From positions 3,162,001-3,226,000 of the forward strand of contig JAJHTX010000001.1 in the NCBI GenBank assembly GCA_032164295.1: DNA of 64,000 nt. Reading direction: 5' to 3'. This stretch comes from Inonotus obliquus. Taxonomy: Eukaryota; Basidiomycota; Agaricomycetes; Hymenochaetales; Hymenochaetaceae. Below the pieces are notes generated by a model that ran no database searches, was not told where the DNA came from, and saw nothing but the letters and a program-made list of their open reading frames with translations. The first letter of the stretch is position 1, and every line of letters starts with the position of its first letter. Below, in pieces: positions 39,002-52,400 of this stretch. The position numbers and the translations under genes were made by a program.

Positions 39002-42000
39002 ATGGATATGTACACGACCTCGTTCACCTATCCTCGAATTCCCCCAACGTCTTATCCTATCTCTACCCTCAATTTTGCCGACCCTTATGCGGCGAGTTCG
39101 TTCGCTAACGACACGCAGGCTGCGAACGCCCTCGTAGCAGATGCAGATGCAGTCCAAAAAGTTGTCCTATCAGCATCAGCGACCCATGGCTGCCTTGCTT
39201 CGTTCACGAAGGCAGCCCACGGCAGAGGCTGGAATTTTCATTTGTCAGGTTCTTACCAACAGGTCATGGCCGCCCGCGGGATGATTCTCCGCGAGTGCCC
39301 TACTCAGGTACGCTTCATCATCTCTAAAGGGAATATTTTTCTTTCCTGACAAAATTATGTTAGCATCGAGCATCAATTCGCTTAACACGTTCTGAGATCC
39401 TTGATCTTCCGTCAACTAATCCTGTTGTGAAACCAGAAGTACGAGCGCGACTCGACGAGGTTGCTGCGCAGACCAATGTACGCATTGCAGTTGTCAACAG
39501 TCCACCTTCTGCATCTCTTGCCCCTCCGGACGCTGTTGCTGCTGATGGTAGCTGGGCAGGTTTGGAAACAGAGCGTATATGCGAACTTGCAATTTCAGGC
39601 AATGGAGCAGATTGCGTTGATATCGCAAGAGTTCGTCTGCTCGTGATGCTCGATGAGCTTAGCGGACTTCACCTGGATACATGCGATATCGATCACAAGT
39701 TGCACTCAATCTTGGCAGGGCGACGACGCAGTGCAATCCAGTCAATTCAAGAAGAGACTGGAACAAACATTTATTTTCCGTCGCCTCTGCAGGGGTTGGT
39801 CGGTCCTGGTGTCGGGCAGTCTCAATCGCCCATCGGCACTCCCCGGCAGAATAATAACACTATATGGATCACGGGCGAGTTCTTTGGGGTTCAGCGAGCA
39901 AAGGACATGCTGAACAAGCTTGCTATGCAAAAGGTGCGATAACGCGCTGTTCTGTTCAGCGAAACGTCCACTAAAGTGCTGATAGAGTAACCAGCTGAGC
40001 CCAAGGGAAACAGCAATCCTTCCACGGAAACTTGATTGGATGCTGACGGATCGCATGGACGATCTCAAGACCATCATGAATGATAACGCGACTTTCATTA
40101 ACTTTCCTCCTATTGGCAGCTCAACTAGCTTAATCACCGTCTATGGCGATAATAAAGTCAACATACAACGCACTATTCGTTCCATCATGCAATTGGCTTG
40201 TCAATTTTACGTGTCATCGCTCTGGCTTTTACCCGTTCAGTTCAATGTCATGCTCCCTGCCTCCACGCTCAATCCGGCGCAGATGACGACTGTTTTAAAG
40301 CAGATTTCGGATGTTTCCGGCGCAGAAGTCGTATTCAAGAGCATGTGCTTCGAGATGCATGGACTCGAACAAGAAGTGCGCGCTGCAATTTCCATGGTTC
40401 TTGAACTCGATGCGATAAAGGTATCTCTCATTGGTTTTTACTCTATTGGCGGTGACTCAACTACGTTTCAGGCGTTCCAACATGAAATTCGCTTCCAAAT
40501 CGAGCTCGCAAACGAGCATCGTGATTTCATCAGCGGGAAGAAAAACGGCAAGATAAACAAAATCATGCAGACCTCAAATGTCAAAATCAAATTTGAAACG
40601 TTCAATGAGCACAACTTCCTTATAGACATTGCGAGCAACGATGCTGGTGCACTTCAGGGACTTAGCCTTCTCCAAGAAGAACTTCCTGCGGAGATTTCGT
40701 TCCACGTACCAGAGACGTATCATAAGCGTATAATTGGTGTTGGCGGCAAGAGCATTCAGAGGATTATGAAGAAATGGGGTGTCTATGTCAAGTTTTCTAA
40801 TGCGGACGAGTTTGCAGCGCTCGGAGGGTATCTGGATAATGAAGACAACGTGGTCGCCCGTACCCCAGCAAAAAATGCTATGAATCTTGATCAGCTAAAG
40901 GCATCCGTTATCGAGTTGGTGAACCCAAAGGTACGTGCAAATCCTAGACATGTCTTTTAATACAATTAACAATCGAGTATGCAGGATCGCGATTATGTTA
41001 CGGAGAAAATCATCATTCCTCGCAAGTATCACCGAACCTTGCTAGGCGAGAAGAATATCTTCATTCATGACATTGAGGGGAAGACGAATTGCAAGTTCCG
41101 CTTTCCAGACAAGGAGACTGCTTCGGACATTATCTCTATTTTTGGTCCAGAGTCTCAAGTACACATTGCAGCAACAATGCTTCTCGTACGTGCTTCTTGT
41201 AATTTACAACGAGCTTCTCATAATCTCCGTATCTAGGACCATGTTCCCTTTGAAGCCGAACTTGCCCTCCCTCCAAGCGCGGATCTCGGACGTATCTGCA
41301 GCTCACCCGACTTCATGGCGTTCGCGGAACGTATCAAGCGCGACTTCCAGGTATCCATTGTACCGGTTGTCAGAAAGAAGCCGAACAACTCCCCTTCCCT
41401 CTCCCCCGATGAGTGCTCCATCAAGTTCGCTTGCCAGCGTAGCAATAGTGACTTCCTCGTGACTGCGCGCGAGAATCTCGAACAATTTCTTGTCTCGCAG
41501 AAAGTTCCAGTATATCCGACATTCAGGACTCATAGGCGTGCGGACTCCTTCCAGGATTCCCTGCCTCACTTTGACAGCAAACTCCTCTCAGCTGCGCATA
41601 GTAGTAAATCCGCGTCTTTCAGCCTTCCATCTCGGCATCTAACCGCCAATATCCCCACAGCTTCAGCAGAGACATCCGTAGACAGGAGGCTCAGACTGGC
41701 GAGTTCTACTCCGGATGTGAAAGCCTTGTTCGAGAATCATAGCCGCGGACACGTCCACAGTCATTCTGCGCAACACACGTCCTCATTCTTGTATAACATA
41801 GAGCAAGAGGATAACACTGAGACAGACTCAGTGTATGATTCGCCGTCTGCCGATTATTGGACACCTCTTCCCATGATCGTTAGTATTATCCCAGTTGTTC
41901 GCCGCCGTTGAAGCACTAACATTTTTCATCTGACAGGGTACCCAGCCGCCTTTAGCTCGGACGCATCAGGCTGAGGAGGCACTAAAGCGCGGCTCAGACT

Positions 42001-42341
42001 CGCTCCTTCAGGAAAAAATCAAGGAAAAGCTCAATAAACCTCGATCCATGCAAAATCGCGCGCAGTCGCTTGATCTCACCTATTCTCTGGCGCGGATAAC
42101 GGAGGCTGGGTCCGATCATCCTGAGTCACCTGAGACGTCTATTCCTGATGACGATGTTTCGCGTCCTACGTCCGCAACTTTGCCTAACTTCCCCAGCGTG
42201 TATGGTCCGCCTGCATCTGCCAACATGAACATGGGCATGTCTTTACGTGCGAATTCTCTTCAGGCTAGCCGAACTGCTCGTAATTTTGATGACGACAGTG
42301 TTGAGGAAGTTAACCGCGTCATTTCGAACCTGGGGTTGTAG
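39002..42341 (+). CDS. Multi-KH-domain RNA-binding protein
   Basis: Predicted exons: 39002-39307, 39364-39933, 39995-40420, 40472-40930, 40985-41185, 41237-41878, 41937-42341. All introns are 51-61 nt with GT-AG ends and matching phases, giving 1002 aa. Several KH folds are seen through their G-x-x-G loops: LAGRRRSAIQSIQEETG, then SGKKNGKINKIM, IGVGGKSIQRIMKKWG and LLGEKNIFIHDIEG, with a further degenerate one around PRKLDWMLTDRMDDL. The C-terminal third is Ser/Pro-rich and disordered. The arrangement is like vigilin or Bicaudal-C-type proteins, which bind mRNA on ribosomes or in translational control. The exact orthologue is uncertain. Confidence 0.85.
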
Positions 42342-42824
42342 ACGACCGCGACTGCGATGGCGTTAGCTACACTTTTCAAGACATTTCCTAGGATCTTCAA
42401 AAAGATGACAGTTCACGGGCTGTTTTCCCCTTTGACTCCATTGGACACGTTCATGTACTTTCCCCTTTTCTTTTTTAAGGTGCAATCTCTACTCCAATGT
42501 CGACAAGTCTTAGCCTCGTATCTGCTCTTTCTTCTCTCTTTTTCCATCACGCACAGAAGGTTCACTGTTGTTTAGGTTGTATCTTCGGTCAGGTTACATC
42601 CAATATTTTAGACAATTTGCTCGTACAATAGCCACAATATTTCTTCTCGTTTTCCCTTCATTTGTCATATCTCCGTAGTACCATAAGAATGTATGTCCGT
42701 ATGGCACAGGTTGTCAGCATCAGCCCAATCTCATTACGTATTTGTCACCGCCTAATTTCGTTACTCTGCGGCCATGTAAGCGAAAGTATGTATTTGTACA
42801 TCAAACAAAAGTTCAGTAAAGTCA
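42342..42824. other. Convergent 3' region between the KH gene and VMA5
   Basis: T-rich 3' UTR sequence of both genes. Nothing else is seen. Confidence 0.4.
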
Positions 42825-44459
42825 TTAATTTACGATCCACGGAACATCGAACACGACAAAATCAAGGAACTCCTGCTCCATGAGAGTCTGGTATTCTCCA
42901 AGGAACTCTTCACCTCCCGCACCGGCGCTTCCCTTCACCTGAGTCCGAGTACTATTGGAGCGAGGTGCTAAATATGCAAAGTGCGTGTTAAGAATGGCAA
43001 GGATCTTCTTCTGCGTCTTTGGTTGCGGCTAAAGAACGTGACAACGATATGTTAATCAAGTCCATGTACGATATTCTATCTTACCAGTATAGCAATCCCA
43101 ACGTAATTGGCGGGAAGACCATATCGAAGTACGCTCTCTACAAATAACCGGAGGACCTTCAGGTGCACAAGCAACTTGAATGCTTCGGAAAAGTTTGTCC
43201 GTGAGATACGGAGGAGTTCGGTCTATCTCTGGATTAGCTACTACATAAGATTGACGGTGTGATGGACGGACCCAAAGCTCCTTCTCTGTTGTTCCAGCTA
43301 GCTCAAGCTCTTCCTGATGCTTAAGAGCAAGTTCGCCGGTGAATACAAAGTCTCGAACAATGAACCTGTAGGAGATGGTCAGTATGCTTAAAGACACTGA
43401 TCAGATACAGCTCATTTATCCTACGCACTTGTTTTCCCGACATTTTTGGGCAAACTCGTCCCTTACTCGCTTGAATATTATCACTCCAAATAGCGAATAT
43501 TCGTCGTCAGAGGTGATCAGTCTGAACGCACCTGACGTTAAAACTGAGATGACAAAGAAGAACGCATTTAAACTCGCCTGGAGGATCGAGGAACAACCAT
43601 AGATGACAGTCGTTCATATTTTGAGTTCCAATCCTTCACGAGAGTTCTAGATGATGTTAGGGAGTTTCATTCGATCCGTTTTACAGGTTCGACATACTTT
43701 GGAACGGCAACGAATACGGTCTCCAGATATTCAGAACCTTCGATAGTATCTTCCTTCGATACAACTTCCACAAGTGAACGAACGGACAAGTTTCCTCTGA
43801 ACCAAGCCAAATTAGCGACTGAATAATAACTATGATTGCACTCACGTTCGTTTCCTCTGAATCTGTACCAGTTGACCCTTGGCTATGTTGTAGTTGTTCA
43901 ACTTCGCCTTCATAACATTATCTATAGATGCCAACTCCTTCATCGCAGGAGCATACAGTCAGCTCGCTGGTCCGAGGTGGCATGAACCGGTGTTGCCTCT
44001 CACCTTGCCCAGGATGTCTGCAATCTCCTTCGCACTCTTTTGTACACTATAACGTCCTTCATTCCATCTCCAACCTTCCAATATATAACTCTCAACGGTA
44101 CGTTCATCTACTAGTATGTGTTGGCCTAGTTTCTGCGGGTCGTTGTTTAGGAGGTTTCGGAGGGTATCCACAATCTTCGCCACAACCGATGTAAAGTACG
44201 CGTCTTGCTTTGGAAGGTCTTCAGATAAAGAGACTAAGAGGTCCAAAGTCCCTGTCTTAGTTCAACGTGAGCTTTGCTAGCATACGGGCATACGAAGATC
44301 GATACATACCTTGAAAGATGGTAACGCGAATTCGGCTATATTTCTCGAAGGAAAGGAACGCAATTGTTGCTGAAACTTGGAGGCCAATTCTTGCAGAACG
44401 CCCTCAGAATCTCCATCTTGGGGTGCAGATATCAGCCAGGTACTTTGCTCCGACGGCAT
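42825..44459 (-). CDS. VMA5: V-type H+-ATPase subunit C (Vma5)
   Basis: Nine exons on the - strand: 44459-44310, 44255-44004, 43937-43846, 43796-43698, 43646-43578, 43521-43429, 43365-43272, 43222-43085, 43028-42825. All phases fit, giving 396 aa, close to the family length. Recognisable text: [11 protein letters not shown] at the N terminus, [21 protein letters not shown], a GWRWNEGRY block, FIVRDFVF, and the C-terminal [13 protein letters not shown]...PWIVN. Subunit C is part of the peripheral stalk joining V1 to V0 and is released when the pump disassembles. The fifth intron starts GC (AG|GCGAGT), the only choice that keeps the frame. The ATG at 44459 is the first that gives the conserved N terminus. 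Confidence 0.93.
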
Positions 44460-44904
44460 CTCTCTTGCAAGGACTATGGATAATGAAGCAGGCAAAGAGG
44501 AGTTGGTACTCTGGCTGCTGAAAGCGATTTAGAAGCACGTGATCATATGATTTCGCTCATTCTTAATCTGTACTCGTATAGTGAACATTCAGCGACAGAG
44601 GCCATCACAGGCAGCTGTGTCATGGCTGGTTGCTGTGCGATTGTGCCAGCTGAGTATGGGTTAATCAATATAGATTATTGCCTGCGAGGGGGTAATCAAT
44701 GAGAAGGCCATTCCAGTCACTTTATATTACATTTTCCCCAGCACTACAAGGACTCCTTCACTGGAATCGGGGCATGTTTGGGATCACTCATAGATATTCG
44801 ACCAAATAGTGGTAGTGGTGAGGTAAAATTATGCGGGTGGTCTAATGCAACAGGACTCTTGAAGTACAACAGTAGTATACCGAGGAATTCCGAGATTTTC
44901 AATC
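44460..44904 (-). promoter_or_regulatory. Intergenic: VMA5 upstream region and PRP17 3' region
   Basis: A short spacer between two genes in the same orientation. No gene or clear motif is seen. Confidence 0.35.
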
Positions 44905-46986
44905 TCAATCCTGCGCAGATGTTAGTGTGATGACGAAGAAGGACAGCATACGATCTTACCCATAGCTTTATTAAGCCATCCCACGAGGCTGTTAGGACCT
45001 TCGACTAAGCGTATCTGATCAGTAATGACTCACTTGGCCTGATAAGAACGACTTACAGTCTCATGGGGTAGCCATTCATGGGTAATTACCACCTTCTGGT
45101 GCGCTTGAAGCCTTGACTTTATATGTCCAGTCTTCCAATCCCAGAACACAACATTGCCAAAGCTATCTCCACTGCTAACCCACTTCCCATCCGGAGAGAA
45201 TCCAACTTGACAAGCGTAGCCTGCAATCGTATGCCCCGCGAATCGCTTCTTACGGTTTTGTCGGAAGTTGTCGGTGCCGTAAATGAGAATTTGGTTATCG
45301 AGCGATTGGGCGGCGAAGTATTTCTCTGAACATAAAAGGTCAGCAGCTGCAAACTACATTTAGAATTCGAAAGAATGCATACTTGAGGGGTGGAGCGTGA
45401 CAGCGGGCATAGAGTGCATGAAGGGTTCTGCGATGTATTTGATGACAACGGGTATGTCAAAGTCCCATGCTCGAATCGTTTTGTCGTCCGATGTCGTCAC
45501 AAATCGGCGATTTTCATCCACGAAGGTGATCGTGTTTACAGGCCCCAGATGCTGGTCATATTCTTGCGTAATCTCTCCTGTGTCCATATCATACTAAAGA
45601 GTCAATTCCATGTAAGTAAAGGTATTGAAAGTAAAAGAATAAGCGAAATAGAGCACCTGAATAATCTTCTTATCGGACATACCAGCCAGAAAGATATTCT
45701 GTTTATCATCGTCTGGATGGAACTTGATACAATATGGGATTTTGCCGTTACTGAAACGTTTAATACATTGGCCGGTTTCCGTATCCCAGAGCTTCATCTG
45801 ACGGTCATAACCGCAGGAGAGGAAGCGTCGGCCGTCGTTGGAGAAGCAGAGGTCCTTCACGGCCTTCGTATGACCCATGAATGTTCGTAGGCAGTTTCCT
45901 GAAGTGTAGATGTCCCATAACTATTCGCAGGTTAGTGACACTGCACCAGCCTCTCATGGTCAAGCACAATTACCTTGATCTTCGTATCCATTGAGCCACT
46001 GAGGAAAAGATGACCGGTATCGGGAAGGACTTTGATGACTGACACGCCTTGTGTGTGCCCAGTATACGTGTGTATACATGTTTTTGGAATGAAACATTCT
46101 TGAGTGCCAGGTTCCGATGCAAGGTGTGGTGCCTCTGCAAGCGGTGCATGCATGTACGTCCTGCCTTGGTAGTCTGTTAATGACTTCCCATGGAAAATGG
46201 ACGACTCCTGTCCCGGAGTACCGCGCTTCGCGAATGACTTTTTCTTCGTCACTGTCTGTTCTTCCTCCTCCGACACTTCCTCCTCCTCCTCCCCGCCTTG
46301 GAAGAGTTCCTCAGGCAGGTCGTTTGATCTATCATCACCTTCCCAAGCCGCCCAGGGTCCAACATAAGCGCCTTCTCCATCAACAATATCCAGGTCACCC
46401 TTTGTTTTTCGCTTTCGCTTCAGTTCCTTCTTCTGAGATCGACTGTTGCGAAGCGCGTCAATACTTGCAAGGCCATTTGCATGAGCCTTGTCTACCGCAC
46501 CCAGGACTGCTGGTGCATTCGGGTCGACTGAAGGGTTCGCGGAGTAACCGAGGATCTGATATGTTAAATGTTGTTGTCGGAAAGCGTGTTCGGTCATTGC
46601 CTGCTCCTCAACGTGGCCTGCTAGGGCGTTTTGGTACTTGAACCGATTACGATCACTAAATGGATTATCTGGTCCTTGCTCCGGGAGCATCATGTCATTG
46701 AATGGAATGTTGACATTCATTTGAGTATCCGTTGGTCGTGTCACGAGAGATGTTTGTTTCAATGGATCCTATTCCCGAGTACTTAAGTATCAAGTCAATT
46801 CAGAAACGCTAACTACTGGCGCACCTCTAAAAGCACATCAGGAGCACTCGTTTCGACCTTTGCCTCCGTCTCTGACTCGTCGACACGCAGTTTCTTTGCC
46901 GAAGGTAGAGCTGAAATCCTGAACGCATCCTGCGAGATCACAGCGGTGTCATCCTCATCTGACGAATAGCCTTGCACAAGGGGCAT
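44905..46986 (-). CDS. PRP17: Pre-mRNA-processing factor 17 (Prp17/Cdc40), WD40 splicing factor
   Basis: Seven exons on the - strand: 46986-46825, 46768-45974, 45920-45657, 45593-45383, 45325-45057, 45004-44960, 44910-44905. All phases fit, giving 583 aa. The N terminus starts [14 protein letters not shown] charged middle region holds GPWAAWEGD and a KKELKRKRK basic cluster. The C-terminal half is a WD40 propeller ([17 protein letters not shown], then [43 protein letters not shown]) ending LWD. Prp17 acts in the second step of splicing in the spliceosome. The last coding exon has only two codons (the final part of LWD plus stop). Confidence 0.92.
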
Positions 46987-47222
46987 GGTATACTTTAATA
47001 ACGTATCAGCAGTCACGGAGATAAAGCACGCCCTCCTTGAAAGGTGTCGTAACGAGGTCGGCGAGAAGACAGGTCAAGACGGTCAAGGCAGAAAGTGAAA
47101 GCACAGTAAGGTATCCTAATTGGAATGATCTACGTCTTAGTCTTATGTAATACCAGCTCTGAGATGAACCCTGCACATGTCGTCGCGGTCGGAGTCTAAC
47201 AATGCACCCATGAGCAAAGTAA
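46987..47222. promoter_or_regulatory. Divergent promoter between PRP17 and the Myb gene
   Basis: A 236-bp region between two divergent start codons. It must hold both promoters. No TATA box is clear. Confidence 0.5.
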
Positions 47223-49429
47223 ATGACCAACAACGGTAGTTGTGGTCGACCATGGACGCCCCAGGAGGATAATCTACTCAGGGCCGCCGTCGCCATCTTT
47301 GGCGATAATACAGAGAAATGGAAGACGATAGCGCTTTCAGTTCCTGGTCGGACGAACAAAGCTTGCAGAAAGGTATGGCTCCAGGAATAATACTATACGC
47401 ACTCAAACTCAAAGCATGTAGCGCTGGTTACATTCTCTCTCCCCATCCGTTAAAAAGACTGCTTGGACGGTGGAGGAAGATCAACTCCTTTTGTCTCTTT
47501 TTGAGAAGCACCCAAATAAATGGTCTCGCATAGCGCGCGAAATTCCCGGACGGACCGACGACGCGTGTTCAAAAAGGTACAGGGAAGCGCTAGATCCTAA
47601 TCTCAAGAAGGACGAATGGACGGAGGGAGAGGATAGGTACTTGCTGGATGCTCTAACACGCTTTGGAGGACCAACCAATCCGAAATGGGTTCTCATAGGT
47701 CAGGAATTGCGGCGGAGCAGCTTAGGCTGTCGTAACAGATGGAGGCTCCTAGAACGAAAAAGAAAGGCTGCTCTTCATCAAAGCAGCAAAATTCACGCGC
47801 AGGTGGATTCTCAGAACCTATTCACTCAAGGTTCGGCCGACAACTGGCCTCTGTTTGCAGAAGGCGGCTCTTCGGCAGACTGGGAAGCTGCATTTAACGC
47901 TCTTGGGATTACCCTTGAGAACTTCACAGGCTCTGAAGCAAACGATGTCTTCAGACTTGCCGGGCCGTCTGGTGAACGTGCCTATACCTTGCGTCAAGAC
48001 CCTGCTTCTGCGGTACCTGGCTCAGCTGAGTCCTGCGTTACAGTTCGTCAGGAGGGAGGCACCATTAGAGCGGACGATCCAGGAGATTTTTCGATTATCC
48101 CTTCTGTTACGACGCCTGTTTCGCCTACTTGCGAGGCACGGCGTGGATGGGAACGTTTGCAACCGCCTGCTTTATTGACCAGTGACAACGAATCTTCAAG
48201 CCAGTCAATTGAGGCTCCTATCTTCAATCCCGTTGACCATGACGCATCACTTGACGATGATATGTTTTGCCCTTATGACGTCGGCGTACAAGATTCGTGC
48301 CGAACGGACGATGCACCTCACGAAACTCCTGAAGATCCGTGCCACACACTGGATTCTCCTGGAGATACGCAAACTGCTAATAGACCCGTTGCGCATGGAA
48401 CGGAAAATTTTGGTTCCCTGGGTACATTGGCTCAGGCCGCTTCCACTCTATCTCCTTCCCCCTTGGCCGCCTCAGGACCTGAACAGGAACGGCAAATTGA
48501 GCCTATAATCACCATTCCCCCTCGGAAACGACGCCGCACCGCCGCGGACTTGCATGCGTTTTCTGGTGTACATGTTATAGCCGACATAAGTGGAAAACCG
48601 AGGGCAGAGCCAAAATTATCGTCATCACTCCCCGTCGCTGGCGAGTATGTATGCATCGTTTATAGCAAGTTCGACATGTGTAACTTATTATTTACAGCCC
48701 GTCTGTTTTGGGATATGTTTGTGGACATTCAGCGTGCTTTTCATCGGATACCAGCTCGAGTGCCGCGTGCTATTCGACATCGGGTGAACTCTTAAATCAC
48801 TACAAGGATCGGCATATGGATGATGCGGGACCAAGTGATGAGACACCCTTCCGTTGTGGCCTCAAAGGATGCAACAAGGGATGGAAGGTACGTCCTATTA
48901 TTCGTCTCAGCTGGCAGTAGCTAATCCTACTCATTCCTTCAGAGCATAAACGGGCTCCAGTATCATCTGCAAATGTCAACAACAATCCTGATTCGTCTCT
49001 GATGCCTTACTGACTCGATTTTCTCTGCCAGATCCAAAGTCCACTATCAGCATATCTACTCGCAGACTACCGCGGCGAAAAAGCACCAGATAGCAGCTCG
49101 TGACCTTATGACCGATAATACTTCTGAATCAAACTCTTTCGAGCACTCATCCCGTCACAACGTGAGACGTTCACACCAGTGTCCTCATCCTGGATGTTTG
49201 AAAGAGTATAAGCAACTCAGCGGACTGCGTTACCATTTACTTCACGTGCGTTCCGGGAGTTATTTGAGTATCATTCTATATTTCCTAACGCGTTTATCGA
49301 CAGGGTCATCCAAAGGACATTCCAACACAACTCACCGTTATCCCTCCGAGAATCGCTAAGCAACTAAATACGACCTACCAACGAGACAGTTTCCGATCCG
49401 ATATAGCACCAGCATCAGCATCAACATAA
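47223..49429 (+). CDS. Three-repeat Myb protein with C-terminal C2H2 zinc fingers
   Basis: Exons 47223-47372, 47422-48644, 48698-48887, 48943-48974, 49032-49245, 49304-49429. All phases fit, giving 644 aa. R1 (CGRPWTPQEDNLL...CRKRWLHSL) starts near residue 7. R2 (TAWTVEEDQLL...CSKRYREAL) has Tyr for the last Trp. R3 (DEWTEGEDRYLL...CRNRWRLLE) includes an expanded turn. An acidic Ser/Pro-rich middle follows, then three C2H2-like fingers: GYVCGHSAC...H-x4-H, FRCGLKGCNKGWKSINGLQYH, and HQCPHPGCLKEYKQLSGLRYH-LLHGH. The last resembles the Sfp1-type finger. It is a DNA-binding regulator by domain content. The target is unknown. Confidence 0.88.
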
Positions 49430-52400
49430 TTTATTACCACTATCAATAAGTATCCACTCGGAAGACTTAATTCGATCATGCTGGGAGCAATTTATTTGTT
49501 TGGTCTGACTCGGAATCCCGTTGTAGAGCGAAGCGATCAAAGAGTAAGATTTTTCTCTTCACCATTTTCTCTCGCGACGAACACTGGCACTGGTCCGATG
49601 ACTCGGAGCTTCTCGATCAGGGACGACAGACAAAATCAAACACGCTTTATCCCTATCCCTTTACTCTTTGGAAATGCTGTACAAAGGCTCTAGATTTGAT
49701 TTGTTCTGGACCTGGACGACCTTCTGAGCTTGAAAAGGTGAAAGGGGTGAAATTCATCCTGAACTGAACTGTAGTCTGCTGAAGCGCTCCGAGTCCATAA
49801 CGACGGATGTTCTCTTTTGATCTTCGCTTCTGCGGTTGCGACCTCGAAGATTGTACCCGACTCCAAGTCGATATCATGGTGGCGCCTATTTCGCTCGCTC
49901 GACACTGACGAGCAAGGCAAGCTGTCAGACGAGCAGACAAACTTATTGGATCCGCCTAATTCGATCGGTCGCTATTGGTACAACCATTGATCGATATCTG
50001 TTGCTACATTGGCATTGGCTACATTGGCTAGGGTGGCTAGGACTGGGGGCTGATGCGTAAGAGGTATCTCAGGCTTTTGTTAGTTCATGTTCCAGTGTCT
50101 CAATCAAGAAATCAGAAGTCTGGCCTTTGATCTGCTTGTTCAGGAACACGAACAACTCCGCTATTCACTATTCACATTAATATTTCCACGTAACGACCAT
50201 CTGTGTCGTATCATCTTCATCTTCGTATGTGCGTAGATGTGCGTGCAATCTCAATCTCAGAATCTTCCCTCAGAATCTTCAGAAGGTCAGTATTCAGAAA
50301 TACAAATTGCTGAAACGTGAATTCATCGGGAATCGAAGGGGGGAAGGGGGATGTATCGAGAAGAATATTAATGCGTATAATTCAAGATGAAATGAAGGTT
50401 GATTTTGTTCTATACTGGTTACCGTTCATTCCAGAGTTCAGACCATGAATCATGTATTATATGACATGTGTAACATCATGCATCGTGCATATGAAACAAC
50501 TAAACAACGAAGACCACATTCAAGACATACTAGACATACTAGTAGAGAGTGTTTCAGCAATAGCCTGGGTGAACTACGATGGACATTCCACGGGTTTGCG
50601 TAGAAGCCTAAAGGTAGAAGCAGACGAGCACTAAACAGTAATAGTGGCCTTCATTCTTGTATCCTTGTAACCTGCTGTCGGCAGACTGACACCCGACACC
50701 CGAACGCTCAAAGATTTATATAATCATGGAGGTCAGCAATCAGAAATCAGCAATCAGCAATCATGACGAAAGAGATAGAACACAGAGTCTCCCGAACATC
50801 GTGCGAACGAGATAGTGATAGTCCGACCCGAATCAAATCATGAGTCACGACTCGACTCGGTGACACTGATATCGTCACAAAAATCCCACTGTAGATAAAA
50901 GCAAGAAAGACCTCCTGGTAGCATATGCACGTGCATGTGTCATGTGCACATGCCTTCGTTACCTCGCGTCATGCTCTACGATGAATAATGAAAACTGAGT
51001 AATATGCCACTGCTACTGCCACAGCATGATGCCAGCACAGATTTCACAATCACGCTTTAGGGGAAGAGGAGGAGGAGGACGCACTGGCAATATCACCTCA
51101 ACACACCGAAGTAATCCCTCCTAACTTCAAGTATGCCAGTACCGACCTCAGCCTCGTGTCCATCCATGCTTAAGCTTCTTTTATTTACAGCCGGACGGAC
51201 TAATATTCCTGTCTCCGCTGTATTCACCATTCAATCAAGTCTTATCTCGAACCTTCACTTTCTCTTCCGCCGGGGAAGCACACACATCGCACCACACCAC
51301 ACCACACTATATCTGAAATTCTGAATACGCCTCCGAAACATTAAGATTAGTTACTGTATTGTACTGTATTGAATAAAAAGAGGGTTTCGCCGACAAGTTC
51401 AAGTGTCAAGTTCAATTTCACCTTGTGTCCGGATTCCGAGTCCGAGTCAGTTGGGGAGGCCGTATTTATACTGTTCCCACCTGTAAACTATGCTCACCTA
51501 CCATTTGAAGACGTGCACGAGGACCGCTGCTGGTACTAGGCTTCGTCTTCGTCTTCGGCTCAGGCTCAGGCTCGGAATACGGAACACGGCTTTCGCACAG
51601 AATACTTGATAGCCTATGGCCTACTTAGTACTATTATGTATCCCGCGCCCCGTCGCCGGCCTTGAACTTCAGCTTGTCGTCATTAATATTGGCAGTACTA
51701 GTGTAGCACGCGTCGACGACGAGGCAGCAAGGAAATATTCTCAATCCGAGAGACCGAGTCCCAGGTAGGTTTATTCGTCCTGTTCGGCAAAACGGATGGT
51801 TAACGTTATCCAATACAGCTGCAAACGGATCTCGCATAGTAGCAAAAGTCTCGAGGCGATCATTACCTTGGCATCATGATTCATGATTCATGATTATTAC
51901 AAAGCATGGAGCATGAAGATCGTGAGATGCCGAGATTCGCAAGCACAGTTCTAGGAGTGACTACGTAGTGTCGGGGGCCGGTGAAGATGAAGTACTACGT
52001 TGGGGTAATAGGGTAATGGTAGCGGCGAAAGACATTAATTTAATATTAGGAGGATTAAGCAATAGGAAGTAAAAGCTATGCGTTCTCCTTCTGTAATTTA
52101 ACATTAGAAGAGACCTAATGGAGGGAGAGGGGGGAGATTGAGCGTTTATACATACATCCACGTCCACTTCCACAGCTGAGTTCTGAGTTTACCTCCTCCT
52201 AAACCTCTCAGCCTCTCACGCCCCCGAGTCTTTGCGTAATAGGACCAAAAACAAAAACAGAAGAGAGAGTCTTGAGTCTTCTAGCTCGGAAAGTTCATAT
52301 GAACTGAACGCAAAAAAAAAAAAAAAAGATGCCCGTTCCGATAGAAGGGCTCGAACAGGCACACATCTTACATACATACATACACTCTCCATCCGTCCGA

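Noticed and set aside
49478..49940. Short open frames downstream of the Myb gene
   Set aside because: They are in its 3' flank, have no motifs and conflict on both strands.
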